A DNA stretch of 64,000 bases from Littorina saxatilis (GCF_037325665.1 NC_090254.1:22902412-22966411); one strand, 5' to 3'; shown: positions 25,801 through 35,340, numbered from the stretch's first letter. Notes: a model not told the origin generated them from the letters alone. Numbers and translations are program-made.

Positions 25801-26778
25801 TGAAATTCGATAGATTTCAGTTTTTACCCCAACATTCGATCTATTCCAAAACGCACCAAGTGCTTATGTCCCTCGTAATTGAATGAGAAAAAAAAGATTT
25901 TGCGGTAAACTTGAACTTGAAACATGCAGCTATCGGGAGGATGTCAGCCAAAATCAACTTCAGACTGAATGTTTCTCCGCCAATTTCAAGCGCCGAAGCG
26001 GTACAATTAATTATCTTGACTTGGCGTCTTGAGGGAGAAAAGCATGTCAAGATCTTGCAACTGAAGCAAATTTGTGATGTAATTCAATCGATTTTACCCC
26101 GAATTTGATTTAATCGAAAACTTACCGAGGGGTTACGTCCCTTGAATAAGAAAATAAACATTTTGCGTTGTTCAGCTCATTTCAAAGTCAAAATACCATT
26201 TCTCATCACAAATTAGAATCCAAGGGGGAAATACATGGTCCAAAGTTCGATCAGCAGCACTTTGGAGGGGAGGGGAATAGTCAGTATTAAGTTTGTGTGA
26301 GATAAACAAAGCCGGCTGACGTCCTCCCTAAAGCTGCAAGTGAACTTGAAGCAAATTTCAAAGTCAAAACAAAAATAAATTCTCACAAATTAAGACTCCA
26401 TGAGTGGAATACGGGGTCCAGATTTCGACCAGCAGCACTTTGGAGGGGAATGAGAGGACAGTCAGTATGAAGTTTAAGTAAGAACAGCACTTTCGAGGGG
26501 AGGGGGGGGGGGGGGGGGGTAGTCAGTATGAAGTTTATGTAAGAAAAACAAAGCCGATTAGTCGGATTACACCGGCTGACGTTCTACCTGTTGCAAACCG
26601 GGCGCCGAAACGACTGAAAATACTCACACTTGATTTTCCAGATGACGAAAATGCTCACGGCAAGCTCAGCTATGAAAAGCAATAAAAGTGCAGGCAGAGA
26701 ATGCATGGGATCAAAAATAAACCGCATCCAATATGACGGGGATAATTTTTCCCGTATTTTCTTCGTGGCCGCTGCCAT
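13692..26778 (-). CDS. ALG3: ALG3 alpha-1,3-mannosyltransferase (nine coding exons)
   Basis: ALG3 (family GT58) adds the first luminal mannose in N-glycan assembly, from Dol-P-Man to Man5GlcNAc2-PP-dolichol in the ER membrane. Coding exons: 26778-26628, 25049-24950, 23670-23523, 22202-22042, 21560-21440, 19821-19616, 18807-18740, 17799-17664, 13899-13692. They total 1299 nt, so 432 residues plus stop (human 438), and phases agree at every junction. Diagnostic blocks are [91 protein letters not shown] and [11 protein letters not shown]. The C-terminus KKMK fits a KKXX ER-retrieval signal. The start ATG (26778) has A at -3 and G at +4. Intron 7 is AT-AC. Introns are loaded with MITEs and a tandem array. 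Confidence 0.95.
13900..14780. other. ALG3 intron 8, near part: small inverted repeat only
   Basis: GATAACAGACATGTC (14400) and its exact reverse complement (about 14443) form a 15 bp stem with a ~28 nt loop. Nothing else recognised. Confidence 0.5.
14783..15050 (+). mobile_element. tRNA-headed SINE (tRNA-His-like head)
   Basis: The head has A box TAGCTCAGGTGGTAGAGCAC, anticodon-loop-like ACTTGTGATC and B box GGTTCGAATCC. The body contains CACAATGGCACGTTAAAGA and CATAAGTGCAGATGGCTGA, which align with the SINE at 47215-47530. It is in ALG3 intron 8. Confidence 0.85.
15051..16018. other. ALG3 intron 8, middle: no gene seen
   Basis: No coding homology. A small palindrome ATAGATATATAGACTATTAT-like tract lies near 15155-15180. 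Confidence 0.45.
16019..16175. repeat. Imperfect foldback
   Basis: CATATCGCCTTTTGTATCAT and downstream ATGAAACAAAAGACGATATG pair around a CGCGGCC TTC GGCC centre. Outer words GATGTTTGGTGG and CCACCAAACATC also pair. Class unknown. Confidence 0.7.
16236..16974. mobile_element. TTAA-flanked MITE (739 bp)
   Basis: The ends are TTAAAGGCACAGTAAGCC and its inverted partner, and the TIR extends with one or two mismatches through CCCGTAAACCATCACAGA. TTAA at both borders fits piggyBac/Kolobok-type insertion. No coding capacity. Inside ALG3 intron 8. Confidence 0.85.
16975..17663. other. ALG3 intron 8, near exon 8
   Basis: Holds a (G)n run at 17287-17305 within a CTTAAGACTCC / AGTCTTAAAGGGG inverted module (17230-17315) that resembles pieces at 38350-38520, 48125-48235 and 57895-58005. 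No gene. Confidence 0.5.
17664..17799 (-). CDS. ALG3: ALG3 exon 8
   Basis: Encodes [20 protein letters not shown] followed by [12 protein letters not shown], the strongest ALG3 signature. It is preceded by AC (not AG) and followed by donor GTGAGT. Confidence 0.94.
17800..18739 (-). other. ALG3: U12-type AT-AC intron (ALG3 intron 7)
   Basis: The intron begins ATATCCTTT, a perfect U12 5' splice site, and ends in branch-site word CTCCTTAAC, then ATTGCATAC. The branch A is about 10 nt from the AC terminus, as minor introns require. Joining the exons here gives ...[17 protein letters not shown] in frame, matching ALG3 proteins. No AG acceptor gives this frame, because the exon frame meets a stop 12 nt upstream. 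A 542 bp MITE occupies more than half the intron. Confidence 0.9.
17986..18527. mobile_element. TTAA-flanked MITE (542 bp) inside the U12 intron
   Basis: Ends TTAAAGGTGGTCGTCTACAT and inverted TGTAGACAGGGACCTTTAA. Same TTAAAGG start as 16236-16974, 19093-19600 and 57036-57404. Confidence 0.8.
18740..18807 (-). CDS. ALG3: ALG3 exon 7
   Basis: A 68 nt exon with acceptor GATGTTGCAG; encodes [20 protein letters not shown] then PI, ending CCAATTC before ATATCCTTT. Only its last residues match other ALG3 proteins, so its 5' edge is less certain than its 3' edge. Confidence 0.82.
19093..19600. mobile_element. TTAA-flanked MITE (508 bp) 15 bp from a splice donor
   Basis: TTAAAGGCACAGTGCAGC at one end, GTTCAGTACCTTTAA at the other. 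In gene orientation it begins 15 nt after the exon 6 donor (19615). Only the outer ~8 bp of the TIR is clear. Confidence 0.65.
19616..19821 (-). CDS. ALG3: ALG3 exon 6
   Basis: Acceptor TTTTTTTTCAG then [40 protein letters not shown] and a membrane segment; donor GTAAGA after KWK. Its first ~35 nt are the apparent source of the tandem array upstream. Confidence 0.95.
19822..21230. repeat. Exon-edge-derived tandem array in ALG3 intron 5
   Basis: Degenerate copies of the exon 6 edge (plus strand GGGTTC.CTAGCA.GGA.TG ... GAAGCAACTGAAA) begin near 19894, 19985, 20099, 20265, 20379, 20492, 20601 and 21173, with a partial near 21050. Spacing is about 90-170 bp in the dense part. A three-unit block (19894-20264) is itself duplicated (20265-20600) at a 370-395 bp period. 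Each full unit contains exon-like sequence, the CAG acceptor and the pyrimidine tract in gene orientation. Confidence 0.85.
21440..21560 (-). CDS. ALG3: ALG3 exon 5
   Basis: Acceptor TTGTGTGCAG; encodes [20 protein letters not shown] and continues to ICALPQ; donor GTAAAA. Confidence 0.95.
22042..22202 (-). CDS. ALG3: ALG3 exon 4
   Basis: Acceptor GCTGTTTCAG; encodes [36 protein letters not shown]; donor GTCAGT. Confidence 0.95.
22425..22498 (+). repeat. GACCACCTG / TTCGACTG module
   Basis: Related to the array at the window's left edge: CATAGCGACCACCTGCCCAT and CAGCTTCGACTG. Confidence 0.5.
22523..23490 (+). mobile_element. ~1-kb repeat with a long 5' hairpin, copy 1
   Basis: Near-identical to 62458-63457. 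The first ~165 bp fold back: AGCAATAGGGCCCGATATTT pairs with AAATATCGGACCCTATTGCT, and AAGTATAATGC with GCATTATACTT. Ends read TTAACAGCTATT and AGAATAGCTATATTA, giving a short inverted AGCTATT. A 76-codon frame (22901-23131) matches a 78-codon frame in copy 2, but differences are not mainly synonymous. It fills most of ALG3 intron 3. Confidence 0.85.
23523..23670 (-). CDS. ALG3: ALG3 exon 3
   Basis: Acceptor GTGCTTCAG; encodes [38 protein letters not shown] and ends QTRK; donor GTACAC. Confidence 0.95.
23720..23959. mobile_element. MITE with AGGTCTGTTTACGGTAAC termini, copy 1
   Basis: ~35 bp inverted ends (TAGGTCTGTTTACGGTAAC and GTTACCGTAAACAGACCTA) bounded by GGCCCC/GGGGCC. Second copy at 49447-49664. 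In ALG3 intron 2. Confidence 0.85.
24609..24740 (+). repeat. (AAT)n plus ATTTATATAGCGCTAAATC repeat
   Basis: AATAATAAT tract joined to CATTTATATAGCGCTAA and CTCTAAGCGCTTGAC, a 3'-end module common in marine invertebrate retroposons. In ALG3 intron 2. Confidence 0.6.
24950..25049 (-). CDS. ALG3: ALG3 exon 2
   Basis: Acceptor CTTGTTGCAG; encodes [20 protein letters not shown] then [12 protein letters not shown]; donor GTAAGT. Confidence 0.96.
25630..26580. repeat. Duplicated blocks in ALG3 intron 1
   Basis: ACATGCAGCT...GGATGTCAGCC, CTGAATGTTTC.CC.CCAATTTCA and GGGAGAAAAGCATGT occur at 25632-25860 and again at 25920-26110. Partial copies with CAGCAGCACTTTGGAGGGG follow at 26251 and 26430. A poly-G run lies at 26502-26519. 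No coding. Confidence 0.65.
26628..26778 (-). CDS. ALG3: ALG3 exon 1
   Basis: Starts ATGGCAGCGGCC with A at -3; encodes [20 protein letters not shown], then a membrane segment ([20 protein letters not shown]) and KIK; donor GTGAGT at phase 1, matching exon 2. An upstream in-frame GTG was not taken as start. Confidence 0.92.
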
Positions 26779-26869
26779 CTTGGATCTTAGCACAGGGGAG
26801 ATAAATCCGAAATAAAAGATGAAATGTCATTTCTGGAGTTACGGATCCTTTTGCCGCTCGTGGATGGCC

Positions 26870-26950
26870 CACAGGCGGAAGGTATCGTCCACTGGACTAC
26901 TACACTATCACAGAAAGTAGTAGTCCCGTGGACGATACCTTCCGCCTGTG
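26870..26950. repeat. 34-bp near-perfect hairpin upstream of ALG3
   Basis: Arms 26870-26903 and 26917-26950 pair at 33 of 34 positions around a 13 nt loop; the arms begin CACAGGCGGAAGG. It is flanked by ATGGCC on both sides (one extra A on the right), so it may be a tiny foldback insertion. It lies 92-172 bp upstream of the ALG3 ATG, in the promoter or 5' UTR. Confidence 0.9.
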
Positions 26951-26959
26951 AATGGCCCG

Positions 26960-28299
26960 GAGGAGGGGGGTGGAGCCTTCCCGCTGCTTTCTCGGCCTAT
27001 CGCACCCACATGTATGTATTCAAAAATACTGATAATATAAACGAAAATAAATAAAACATCAATCATTTACAATCAATAAAGGACACATGATGGATACTGA
27101 TTTATGTCGGAAGGTCAGTGTGGGGTACGGACTAGATAGCGCGGCATGCACGGATGTGTGAATTACTATACGTTAAAGTTCAGAGTGTGGTTTAATGTGT
27201 GATGTAGTATCTGTGTATACGAGCCAAAATGTGGTTGTCCTACGTACATTCAGATAATAAAGTCGAATTCAACTGGATTGAAAAACCTCAAGCAAAAAAG
27301 CCAAGCAACCCGGCTGTGGTAAAACCGGCCGCGGGCTACGCCGCTATGCAAGTCACGTATTGGAAAAGGAAGCAAAACTAACTGAATATAATCATATAGA
27401 TTGACAGTTCATTTATGTTTAAAGTAATCAGGCATTGTTCTATATTAGTCACTAAGCAGCTTGTTGAATGATCTACTATGATCTAATACAAAATATGTTT
27501 AATTATGCCTCTGAGAAAAACACACCATAGTGTCATATCATAGTATTTCAGTTCAGCATAATTTGAGAAAAAGTAGGAAACTAACTCCACTATGCATGGG
27601 TCTTTCCCTTTTGTCTTGTTATTTCGACGTTGAATCCCAAACTGATCATGACACGCCAGAATAATCAACACGACGATTGTGACAGCAAACTGAATGCATG
27701 AAGAAGGTGACCTTGGCAAGCCGCGATCGGGATCTTACACACAAGAAGCCCTTGAACGGTAAGTGTTTTTTGAAATGCAAAGTGTATGTGTAAACAGCTC
27801 AGATCATGGGTCAATAACGTGTTACACAGATGGTCAAAATTAAAGTACAAGATATTGCACTGGAAGTGGAACTACACTGTTGCTTAGTGTCTGTATGAAG
27901 CTACAAGGTGAAAATAGAAAAAGAAAAACACGATTCTTGACTTTGATGGGCTTTTTCTGCTCGTAAGCACACATTCTTCTACTCATCACAGTATGCCCCA
28001 TTATTGAGTTTAAAACACCAATTAAATTTGTTTTTAATAAAACTCACAATTTTACAATAAGAATTTAGAGACCTGAATCAATTAGGTATATCCTACTTAG
28101 TTTGACTTTTGCAAAACTAAGTAATTACACATTTAATTGAATCAGTCAGACAGACGGAGACATAGAGAGACAGACAGAGGGCAAACAGAAATCTGAGAAA
28201 GAAACCCCTTTAAAAGTGTTACCATGTTTGAAATGAAACATCGCAAGGTGAAGCCATAATTCATCACCTTTCAGTATGACGTCATGAGCGTGTTCCACA
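26960..28299. other. No gene supported
   Basis: A/T-rich. The minus-strand frame at 27483-27719 has a hydrophobic run followed by basic residues and an acceptor-like CATGCATTCAG, but matches no family I can name. Confidence 0.4.
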
Positions 28300-28945
28300 C
28301 TTGAAATGACGTGTTTTTATCATGTTGTCAGCTGCACGGAGCTTGGAAGTATAATTTCCATTCAACGATCCGAGTTTGTTAAGTTTTAGCCTATTTTCAA
28401 CGTCAAACACCATGAAACTATATATATTTGGAATCAGAAAATGGTAAGGAATAGATAGAAGTTGTTTTTAAGTGTCTTTTTTCATAAATAAAGATAGTGG
28501 TTATTTATCGGTTTTCTTCATTTTTAAGCATAATTATCAATACAAAACAACAAAACTATATAGTTTTAGATACAGGACGCAATAGGGAATACACCAATAT
28601 AAATGTTTTGTTTCAAATATTAGTTTTTAAAAATTTGAAAAAATGACATATTTCGAACAAACATTTTAATAACAAAACTTTAAGTGACCAAACTGAAATG
28701 CAATCCCATAATCCGGCCTAGATCTGAGATTGTGTGATAAGAAATTCGATCAAATTGATGAAAAACTGTAACTGTGAAAGTGCTGCCTCGACCTTTTGGC
28801 AAACGGTAAAATATGACGTCATCAAACTGTCCTATCAATAAACGGAAAAACCTTCTATGAGAAAATCCAGTCAAAAATATCCATATCAAATTTCATAAAG
28901 ATCCACTCCGTAGTTTTTGAGATATGATCTGCAGTGTGAAAAAAC
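28300..28945 (+). repeat. Divergent relative of the AAGTCGCG family
   Basis: Shares AACTGAAATGCAAT, ATATGACGTCATCAAA and ATTTCATAAAGATC in the same order as family copies, but is clearly more diverged and lacks both standard ends. Confidence 0.6.
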
Positions 28946-29275
28946 GCCCATAACGCCCAAAACGCAAACTCATTTGTCATGATTTGGTCGTGTTCTGCTG
29001 ATACTATAATGTTTTTCTTTCCTAAAACACACTATAATAGTAGCCTTTCCCAATGTCTATGCTAAAACTGACTTGTCTGTGTTGTCAATGATTTTGCTAC
29101 AGTGTGAGAACACAATCTCACGCCCATAACGCTGTGACACGAAAACTCATTTGGTCGTGTTCTGCCGATACTGTAATGTTTTTCTTTCTCAAAACACACT
29201 ATAATAGTAGCCCTTCCCAAATGCAATGCTAAAAATGACTGGTCTGTGTTGTCAATGATTTTCTGCGAGAATGCG
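28946..29275 (+). repeat. 167-bp tandem duplication
   Basis: TTTGGTCGTGTTCTG begins at 28983 and 29150; AAAACACACTATAATAGTAG and GTGTTGTCAATGATTTT recur at the same offset. Confidence 0.85.
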
Positions 29276-29796
29276 ATCTATCTGTTTGTCGCAAAGACCG
29301 TGTGACACGAAAGTTATGAGCGGAAGACAAATCTGCTGAGTGCAATTACGTTTCAGAAGATAGTTGGTTAAAACAGTTTATCACTCAGACACGCAAAGGA
29401 ACACTATAACTTTATTATTCAGGCCATATTTGCTTTCCTTTGTCATGTATGAAAGTACTGGCCTTGGTTGAAGAAAGTGACCTGTCGCTGTGCAACAAAT
29501 TTGTCGCCATTTTCCGCCGTGTTTTGTGAATAAAACGTGTTTACTACCCACACATACAAAACGATGCTGTTGGTTCTTTTTATTTTCTTTTTGTTTGATT
29601 CATGCTTAGCAGTTTAGTATGCTTTGTTTTCTTCTCAATTCAATGGATGGCTATAAAATAAGCATTTAAATGTGAAGGTGTTAAAATTACCCATGATCTG
29701 AGCTGTTCACATGTCTGTCTTAAATGTTAGGCCCTCAGTTGTTGACGGTGTTGACGTGACGCGCTGTGGGGGAATCACGGGCGGCGAGTGATTCTC

Positions 29797-30006
29797 TTGC
29801 ATGCAAACGATGCATCAAATTCGTGGTTTTGCCGATGCATCAATTTCCTGCATCAGTTGATAGAAATAGTTCGTTTCGCTTCGCATTCCGGTTCAAATTT
29901 TGCTTTTTGCTCGGCACTTTCCGGGAAAACCCGAGAATTCCTATGCATCCAAACGATGCATCAAAATTAATTCTTGGTTTCATCAATTTCCTGCATCAGT
30001 TGATAC
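29797..30006 (+). repeat. ~144-bp imperfect tandem duplication
   Basis: GCAAACGATGCATCAAA / TCCAAACGATGCATCAAA and CATCAATTTCCTGCATCAGT recur about 144 bp apart, rich in GATGCATC. Confidence 0.75.
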
Positions 30007-30447
30007 GATCCGCGTTCCGTACAACCGAGACTGACACAGAGACGCGCGGATCCGGTTGCCGGCGCACATAATATATATACTTACGGGCTGACATCAGTTA
30101 AAAAAACATTTTTTTTAAAATTTTTTTTAAGTAAACTAGTTTCCTTCGTTCTAACGAACAAGTTGTTTCTTCTGTGCTACTGTGCTAACTGTTAGCAGTG
30201 AGTGCAACCTCTCTGAGGTGCCTGTGACGGTCCCTGACAAGCCGACATCTGTTGAAAAATGGCCGACCATCATGCTGCTTCTTTGGACATGCATCGATTC
30301 TTACATCACTCCACAGTACTATTTTTTGTGATCTTGATGATATACGAGGTTTGGCAATGAGGTGGACGGGAGTGTGTGTCAGTGTGTATGTGTGAGTGTG
30401 TGTGTGTCGCAGTGTGTGTGTGTGTGTGTGTGGTGTGTGTGTGTGTG

Positions 30448-30605
30448 CAGGGGCGGATCTGGGGGGGGGGGGGTGCAATGGGTGCAATTGCACCCCCCCC
30501 CAGCGGGACAAAAAAAAAAAAAAAAAAAAGAAGAAAAAAAAAGAAGAAAAATGTATCACCTGAAAATAGCACTTTACACGCTCAGATTGCACCAGATTGC
30601 ACAAT
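30448..30605 (+). mobile_element. CAGGGGCGG hAT-like MITE, truncated copy
   Basis: Starts CAGGGGCGGATCTGGGGG and contains GCACCAGATTGCACAATTTT as in the full copies (33958, 36158, 61402). The far end is missing. It sits in a (GT)n tract. Confidence 0.7.
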
Positions 30606-30648
30606 TTTGCTTGTCACGGTGTGTGCATGCGTGAGTGTGTTTGTTAGG

Positions 30649-30649
<1 letters not shown>

Positions 30650-30734
<85 letters not shown>

Positions 30735-30970
30735 TTGTCTGATTATCTGTCTATTTCTCTGTCCGCAGTCTGGGTGAAAGAGTTGGGTAAGATTCGAATA
30801 GGCAAACATAGACACACATACAGACGCTGACACACACACACACACACATACACACACACACACACGTACGCACGCACACACACACAAACACACACACACA
30901 CCGTGACACACACACACACACACGTACGCACGCACACACACCCACACACATACACACACTGACGCACACA

Positions 30971-31018
<48 letters not shown>
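30650..31018. repeat. (TG)n and (CA)n microsatellite block
   Basis: (TG)n at 30650-30733, then imperfect (CA)n at 30827-31018 with ACGTACGCACGC and CCGTGACAC interruptions. The long frames here are simple-sequence artefacts. Confidence 0.95.
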
Positions 31019-31022
<4 letters not shown>

Positions 31023-31742
31023 AACACTGACTGAGAGAGAGAGCCAGAGAGTGACAGACACACAAACACACAAATACATGACAGAGACTCAGACATAGAC
31101 AGGTACCGTATGAAAGACAGACTGGTACATGCACTACTTAAGACATAGAAAAAAAACATCACCGTGTTCAGTTAATCAGTTATTTTCAAAACAGTAATCC
31201 CACTCACCACCCGAGCACACGGGAAGCTGTGGGGCGTGTTCCATTAATGACACGCAGGACAATGCATAATGTACAATGAATAGATCTTATCTAAATTTCC
31301 CATTGAATCATAAACTTGTAGAACCCGAAACTAAATTAGCCACATTACATAAATACATTGAAGTCATCTTGATCAGATTGCGTGCCACACTGAATGTATA
31401 ATTTATTTTGCCAGATCCAAATTGACTCTGATAAACGTTGGGTTCTTTTGGTAGCTGCACACAATTTCCAAAAATTCTAATACAAAATGATATGTAAGTG
31501 TTTGAACTTTGCAAACACTTTTCATTTTATCATAAACAGTACACAAATATCCTACATAATGTGTTTATACCGCCCCTCCCCCCTTCCAAAACCTCACCCC
31601 CAAACACACACATGTACACATAATTTAACCTTTGCCGTGCTTCCTGGGTTCACACAAACCCATACTTTAGTAGTGATTGTAACTATCCCTCTGCCGACGG
31701 CGCGGGTTCTGCTACACCCATAATTACCAAAGCGGCGGAACA
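31019..31742. other. No gene seen
   Basis: No coding homology, SINE head or inverted ends recognised. Confidence 0.5.
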
Positions 31743-32452
31743 GTGTCTGTCTGCCTGTTTGTCTCCAAGAGACTGTCTGTCTCTCTGTCTGTCTGTCTGT
31801 CCGTATCTCTCTGTCTGTATGTCTGTTGTCAGTTGCTCTGTCTGTCTGTCTGTCTATCTGTCTATCCGTCTATCTGTCTATCCGTCTATCTGACTGTCTG
31901 TCTATCTGACTGTCTGTCTCTGTCTCTCTCTCTCTCTCTGTCTCTGTCTCTCTCTCTCTGTCTCTCTCTCTTAGTCTCTCTCTCTGTCTCTCTCTCTTAG
32001 TCTCTCTCTCTCTCTCTTTCTTAGTCTCTCTCTCTCTCTTTCTTAGTCTCTCTCTCTCTCTTTCTTAGTCTCTCTCTCTCTCTCTCTCTCTTTCTTAGTC
32101 TCTCTCTCTCTTTCTTAGTCTCTCTCTCTTTCTTAGTCTCTCTCTCTCTTTCTTAGTCTCTCTCTCTCTCTCTTTCTTAGTCTCTCTCTCTCTTTCTTAG
32201 TCTCTCTCTCTCTCTTTCTTAGTCTCTCTCTCTCTTTTTCTTAGTCTCTCTCTCTCTCTCTCTTTCTTAGTCTCTCTCTCTCTTTCTTAGTCTCTCTCTC
32301 TCTCTTTCTTTGTCTCTCTCTCTCTCTTTCTTAGTCTCTCTCTCTCTTTCTTAGTCTCTCTCTCTCTCTCTATCTTAGTCTCGCTCTCTCTCTCTTTCTT
32401 AGTCTCTCTCTCTCTTTCTTAGTCTCTCTCTCTCTTTCTTAGTCTCTCTCTC
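31743..32452 (+). repeat. Polypyrimidine minisatellite with TTTCTTAG units
   Basis: A (CTGT)n-type start becomes (TC)n, and from about 31965 a unit of (TC)4-9 plus TTTCTTAG repeats about 25 times. It runs into the assembly gap. Confidence 0.95.
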
Positions 32453-32652
32453 NNNNNNNNNNNNNNNNNNNNNNNNNNNNNNNNNNNNNNNNNNNNNNNN
32501 NNNNNNNNNNNNNNNNNNNNNNNNNNNNNNNNNNNNNNNNNNNNNNNNNNNNNNNNNNNNNNNNNNNNNNNNNNNNNNNNNNNNNNNNNNNNNNNNNNNN
32601 NNNNNNNNNNNNNNNNNNNNNNNNNNNNNNNNNNNNNNNNNNNNNNNNNNNN
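32453..32652. other. Assembly gap (200 N)
   Basis: Exactly 200 N bases, a conventional placeholder; the true length is unknown. It follows a long simple repeat, the likely cause. Confidence 0.99.
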
Positions 32653-32759
32653 CGCCACCGCGCCCGTCAGGAATGTCTAATTCTTGACACAATAAAACGT
32701 CACATTTACTAGTCATTCGACCCACTGGTCGTTTAACGAGACAAACAGACATCAGTGTC

Positions 32760-32993
32760 AGACTACTGTTCAACATTTTTTCAATAGGTCGGGCTTTCTT
32801 ATTGTCTATTACAGATGTATTATTCGGAATCGAAAAGTGTCAGGAATCAGCGTTAATTAACCATGTTTTATTGATAGCAAAAAATAAATGTGCATTAGCA
32901 AAGTTAAGAAAACTAAATCGCATATATATTCCATTGGAAATTGTATTTCAACAAGAACTTGCGCTACGAAAGGTTTATCCCCATTGTCCTTAG
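32760..32993 (+). pseudogene. Possible 3' tail of a LINE reverse-transcriptase ORF
   Basis: The frame reads ITDVLFGIEKCQESALINHV, LLIAKNKC..., then a stop. A DVLFG...LINHxLLIAK pattern is familiar from the extreme C-terminus of mollusc and cnidarian non-LTR retrotransposon ORF2 proteins. Only about 70 residues are present; upstream sequence is lost in the gap. No catalytic residue is visible. Confidence 0.4.
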
Positions 32994-32999
32994 TTAGAT

Positions 33000-33514
33000 T
33001 GCTGTTGAATTAAAAAGTAATTTAATGGAAATGTAACCTGTAATGTAAAAGAAAACAAACTTAAAATTGCATTGAAAAAAAAGACCAATGAAGAAGGATA
33101 TGCTTACCGCCCAAAAAGAAAGGAAAAAAAATAAATAAAAGACGAAAGAGGCAAAAAAGATGGGTTGAAGCAGCCTTGCATGCAACTGAAGTCAACAAAA
33201 AAACTCTCTCCAAAAGAAAAAAAAGAAAAGAAAAAAAAGACAGACAGACAGACAGACATACATACAGACAGACAGATAGACAGACTCATACCAACCCAAC
33301 AATGGTTATGTAACCAGTAGGTACGCATGAGAACCTAGGAGTTGATGAACCACGCATCAATCAAATGTGTTTACGTTCTTCACCCAAAAACAAAGCCACC
33401 ACTATCACAGTCAGTGTCCGGCAGATTACATCAGTAGATGTATGGACCTGTAGTAATATTAAAGTCGACACTGCTTGTTTCATGGTCTCAGTTTTGAACT
33501 TTTTACACTGCCTA
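33000..33514. other. No gene seen
   Basis: Holds a GACAGACA/GATAGACA tract at 33238-33286; otherwise nothing recognised. Confidence 0.5.
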
Positions 33515-33616
33515 TGTCAACGAGCTGTCGAGAGTTCTCGCAAATGTTTCAACCGTACACAACCTGTGTCAACGAGCTGTCGAGAGTTCTCGCAAATGTT
33601 TCCACCGTACACAAAT
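33515..33616 (+). repeat. 52-bp tandem duplication
   Basis: TGTCAACGAGCTGTCGAGAG begins at 33515 and 33567, each followed by TTCTCGCAAATGTTTC and ACCGTACACAA. Confidence 0.9.
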
Positions 33617-33957
33617 GCATGATACGAATAATTAACATGAGAATGAGACATCAAATCTTGACCTTCACAATCTCGACCAAAAATGAATGAAGCATTATAG
33701 ACAGAATCCCATGAAGCTACATGATCAAAAAACAAGAACTGTAGCTTTTTTTTTAATTCTGATATTTTTAACATTAGCACTGAGTCTAGTCTGCTTTTGG
33801 ATTTCTGCTCATGAAGCTACATAATTATATATAAGTTATGTCCATAGAAATTATTGTCTCTTTAAAAAAGTGTTCAGATCTTATTTTAAAATAAAGTAAG
33901 TACTTTAAAAACAAAGCAAGCAATACATATGTTCATTTGCATACAGAGTGGCCTATG

Positions 33958-34286
33958 CAGGGCCGGACCCAGGGGGGGGGGGGGGGTTCCAGGGGTTCCG
34001 GAACCCCACCCCTGGAAAAAGCATGTACCTTGCTTTGACTTTTACTAGTTTTAGCACCAAAACAATGCTGCTCTTAACCCTCAAAACAAGGCCCAGAATG
34101 CACCAGATTGCACAGATTTTAACCGTTTTTTAAAAATTTTCCGGGGGAGCATGCCCCCGGACCCCCCTAGTTCGCGCGCCTGCTTTGCAGGCGCGCGCTT
34201 GTGGCTTCGCCACTTCGCTGATTTGCCCCCCCAAAAAAGGAGGAACCCCCCCCCCCCCCCCTTACAACTCATTTGGTCCGGCCCTG
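33958..34286. mobile_element. CAGGGCCGG hAT-like MITE, full copy
   Basis: Ends CAGGGCCGGACC and GGTCCGGCCCTG; exact 6 bp target duplication CCTATG (33952-33957, 34287-34292). Contains ATGCCCCCGGACCCCCCTAG and GCACCAGATTGCAC shared with the other copies. Confidence 0.88.
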
Positions 34287-34292
34287 CCTATG

Positions 34293-34866
34293 GCATATGG
34301 CGATGTAACGCGTTACGGCGGATGATGAAAGGCATAACACCATGGGACCTTAGCTTTACCTGTGTGACGTTTTCATATTTCGCCGTGTTGATATTTCGCT
34401 TCTCGGCCTCGTTGATCTAGTATAAACTCTACACTGAACAAAAAAAACCACCCTTTGATAGTACTGATGAGCGACCTTGTGTACCTTACATTCATGGGGC
34501 CAAATTTGTCCAACCAATTTTTTTTTTAATTTAACTTAGAAATTTGATTCATCCTAAAATGTTTTCCTTCTTACTCAAGGGACGTAACCACTCAGGACAC
34601 GTTTTCGAAAAATTCGATTTTGGGGGTGAAATCTCTATTAAATTTTACCACCAATTTTCTTCACATGCAAGAAACTGACATGCTTTTCGTCCATAAATAA
34701 TTTCACTTCTTAATTTTACCAGGAAACAACACTTCAGTCTTGAGTATTATGTCGGGGGGAAATATGTACACAGGCGAAAGATGAAATCGTGACACCGGCA
34801 AGTGAAAGGTCACACAAGTCATGCTGTAGACTGATCTATTGCATGTACTATCATTTCTGTCAGTGG
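34293..34866. other. No gene seen; one dispersed-repeat piece
   Basis: 34560-34740 resembles ALG3 intron 1 sequence near 26090-26160 (GGGACGTAACC, TCGATTTT, ACATGCTTTTC in reverse). No gene. Confidence 0.4.
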
Positions 34867-34868
34867 TG

Positions 34869-34908
<40 letters not shown>

Positions 34909-34970
34909 GTGTGTGTGTGTGTGCGTGCGTGTGTGTGTGTGTGTGCGTCCGTCTCTGTCTCTCTCTCACT
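34867..34970. repeat. (GT)n microsatellite
   Basis: GT run with GCGT interruptions, ending in a short TCTC tract. Confidence 0.95.
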
Positions 34971-35097
34971 CTGTTTGTGTGTACGTACGTGTGGGAGCGC
35001 GCTAGCAATCTTCCATACATGTACGCATACGTAAGCGCACTTAACGCAATTATACACTCGCACACACCATCCACCAAACCCTTCAACACATCCCCAT

Positions 35098-35340
35098 AAA
35101 CCACACGCATGCACGCACATACGCATACACGCTAACCCCCCCCCCCCCCCCCCCCGATCAACATCACCCCCCCTACACACAAACACACTGACACACATAC
35201 AGTCTAACACACTGACACACACACACTGACACAATCACACACACAACTTGATCACAATCACAATCACACACACACACTCTTACACACACAGTCTTACACA
35301 CCACACAGTCTTACACACACACACACACACACACAAACAT
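35098..35340. repeat. Poly-C run and (CA)-rich tract
   Basis: Poly-C at 35136-35155, then CACACTGACACA and TCTTACACACAC repeats to about 35336, 300 bp downstream of the TMED exon donor. Confidence 0.85.

Noticed and set aside
27483-27719. Minus-strand frame with a hydrophobic run and basic tail, considered as the missing TMED membrane exon
   Set aside because: It lacks the p24 pattern around the membrane span and the FF/KK-type tail, and an acceptor-like AG alone is weak support.
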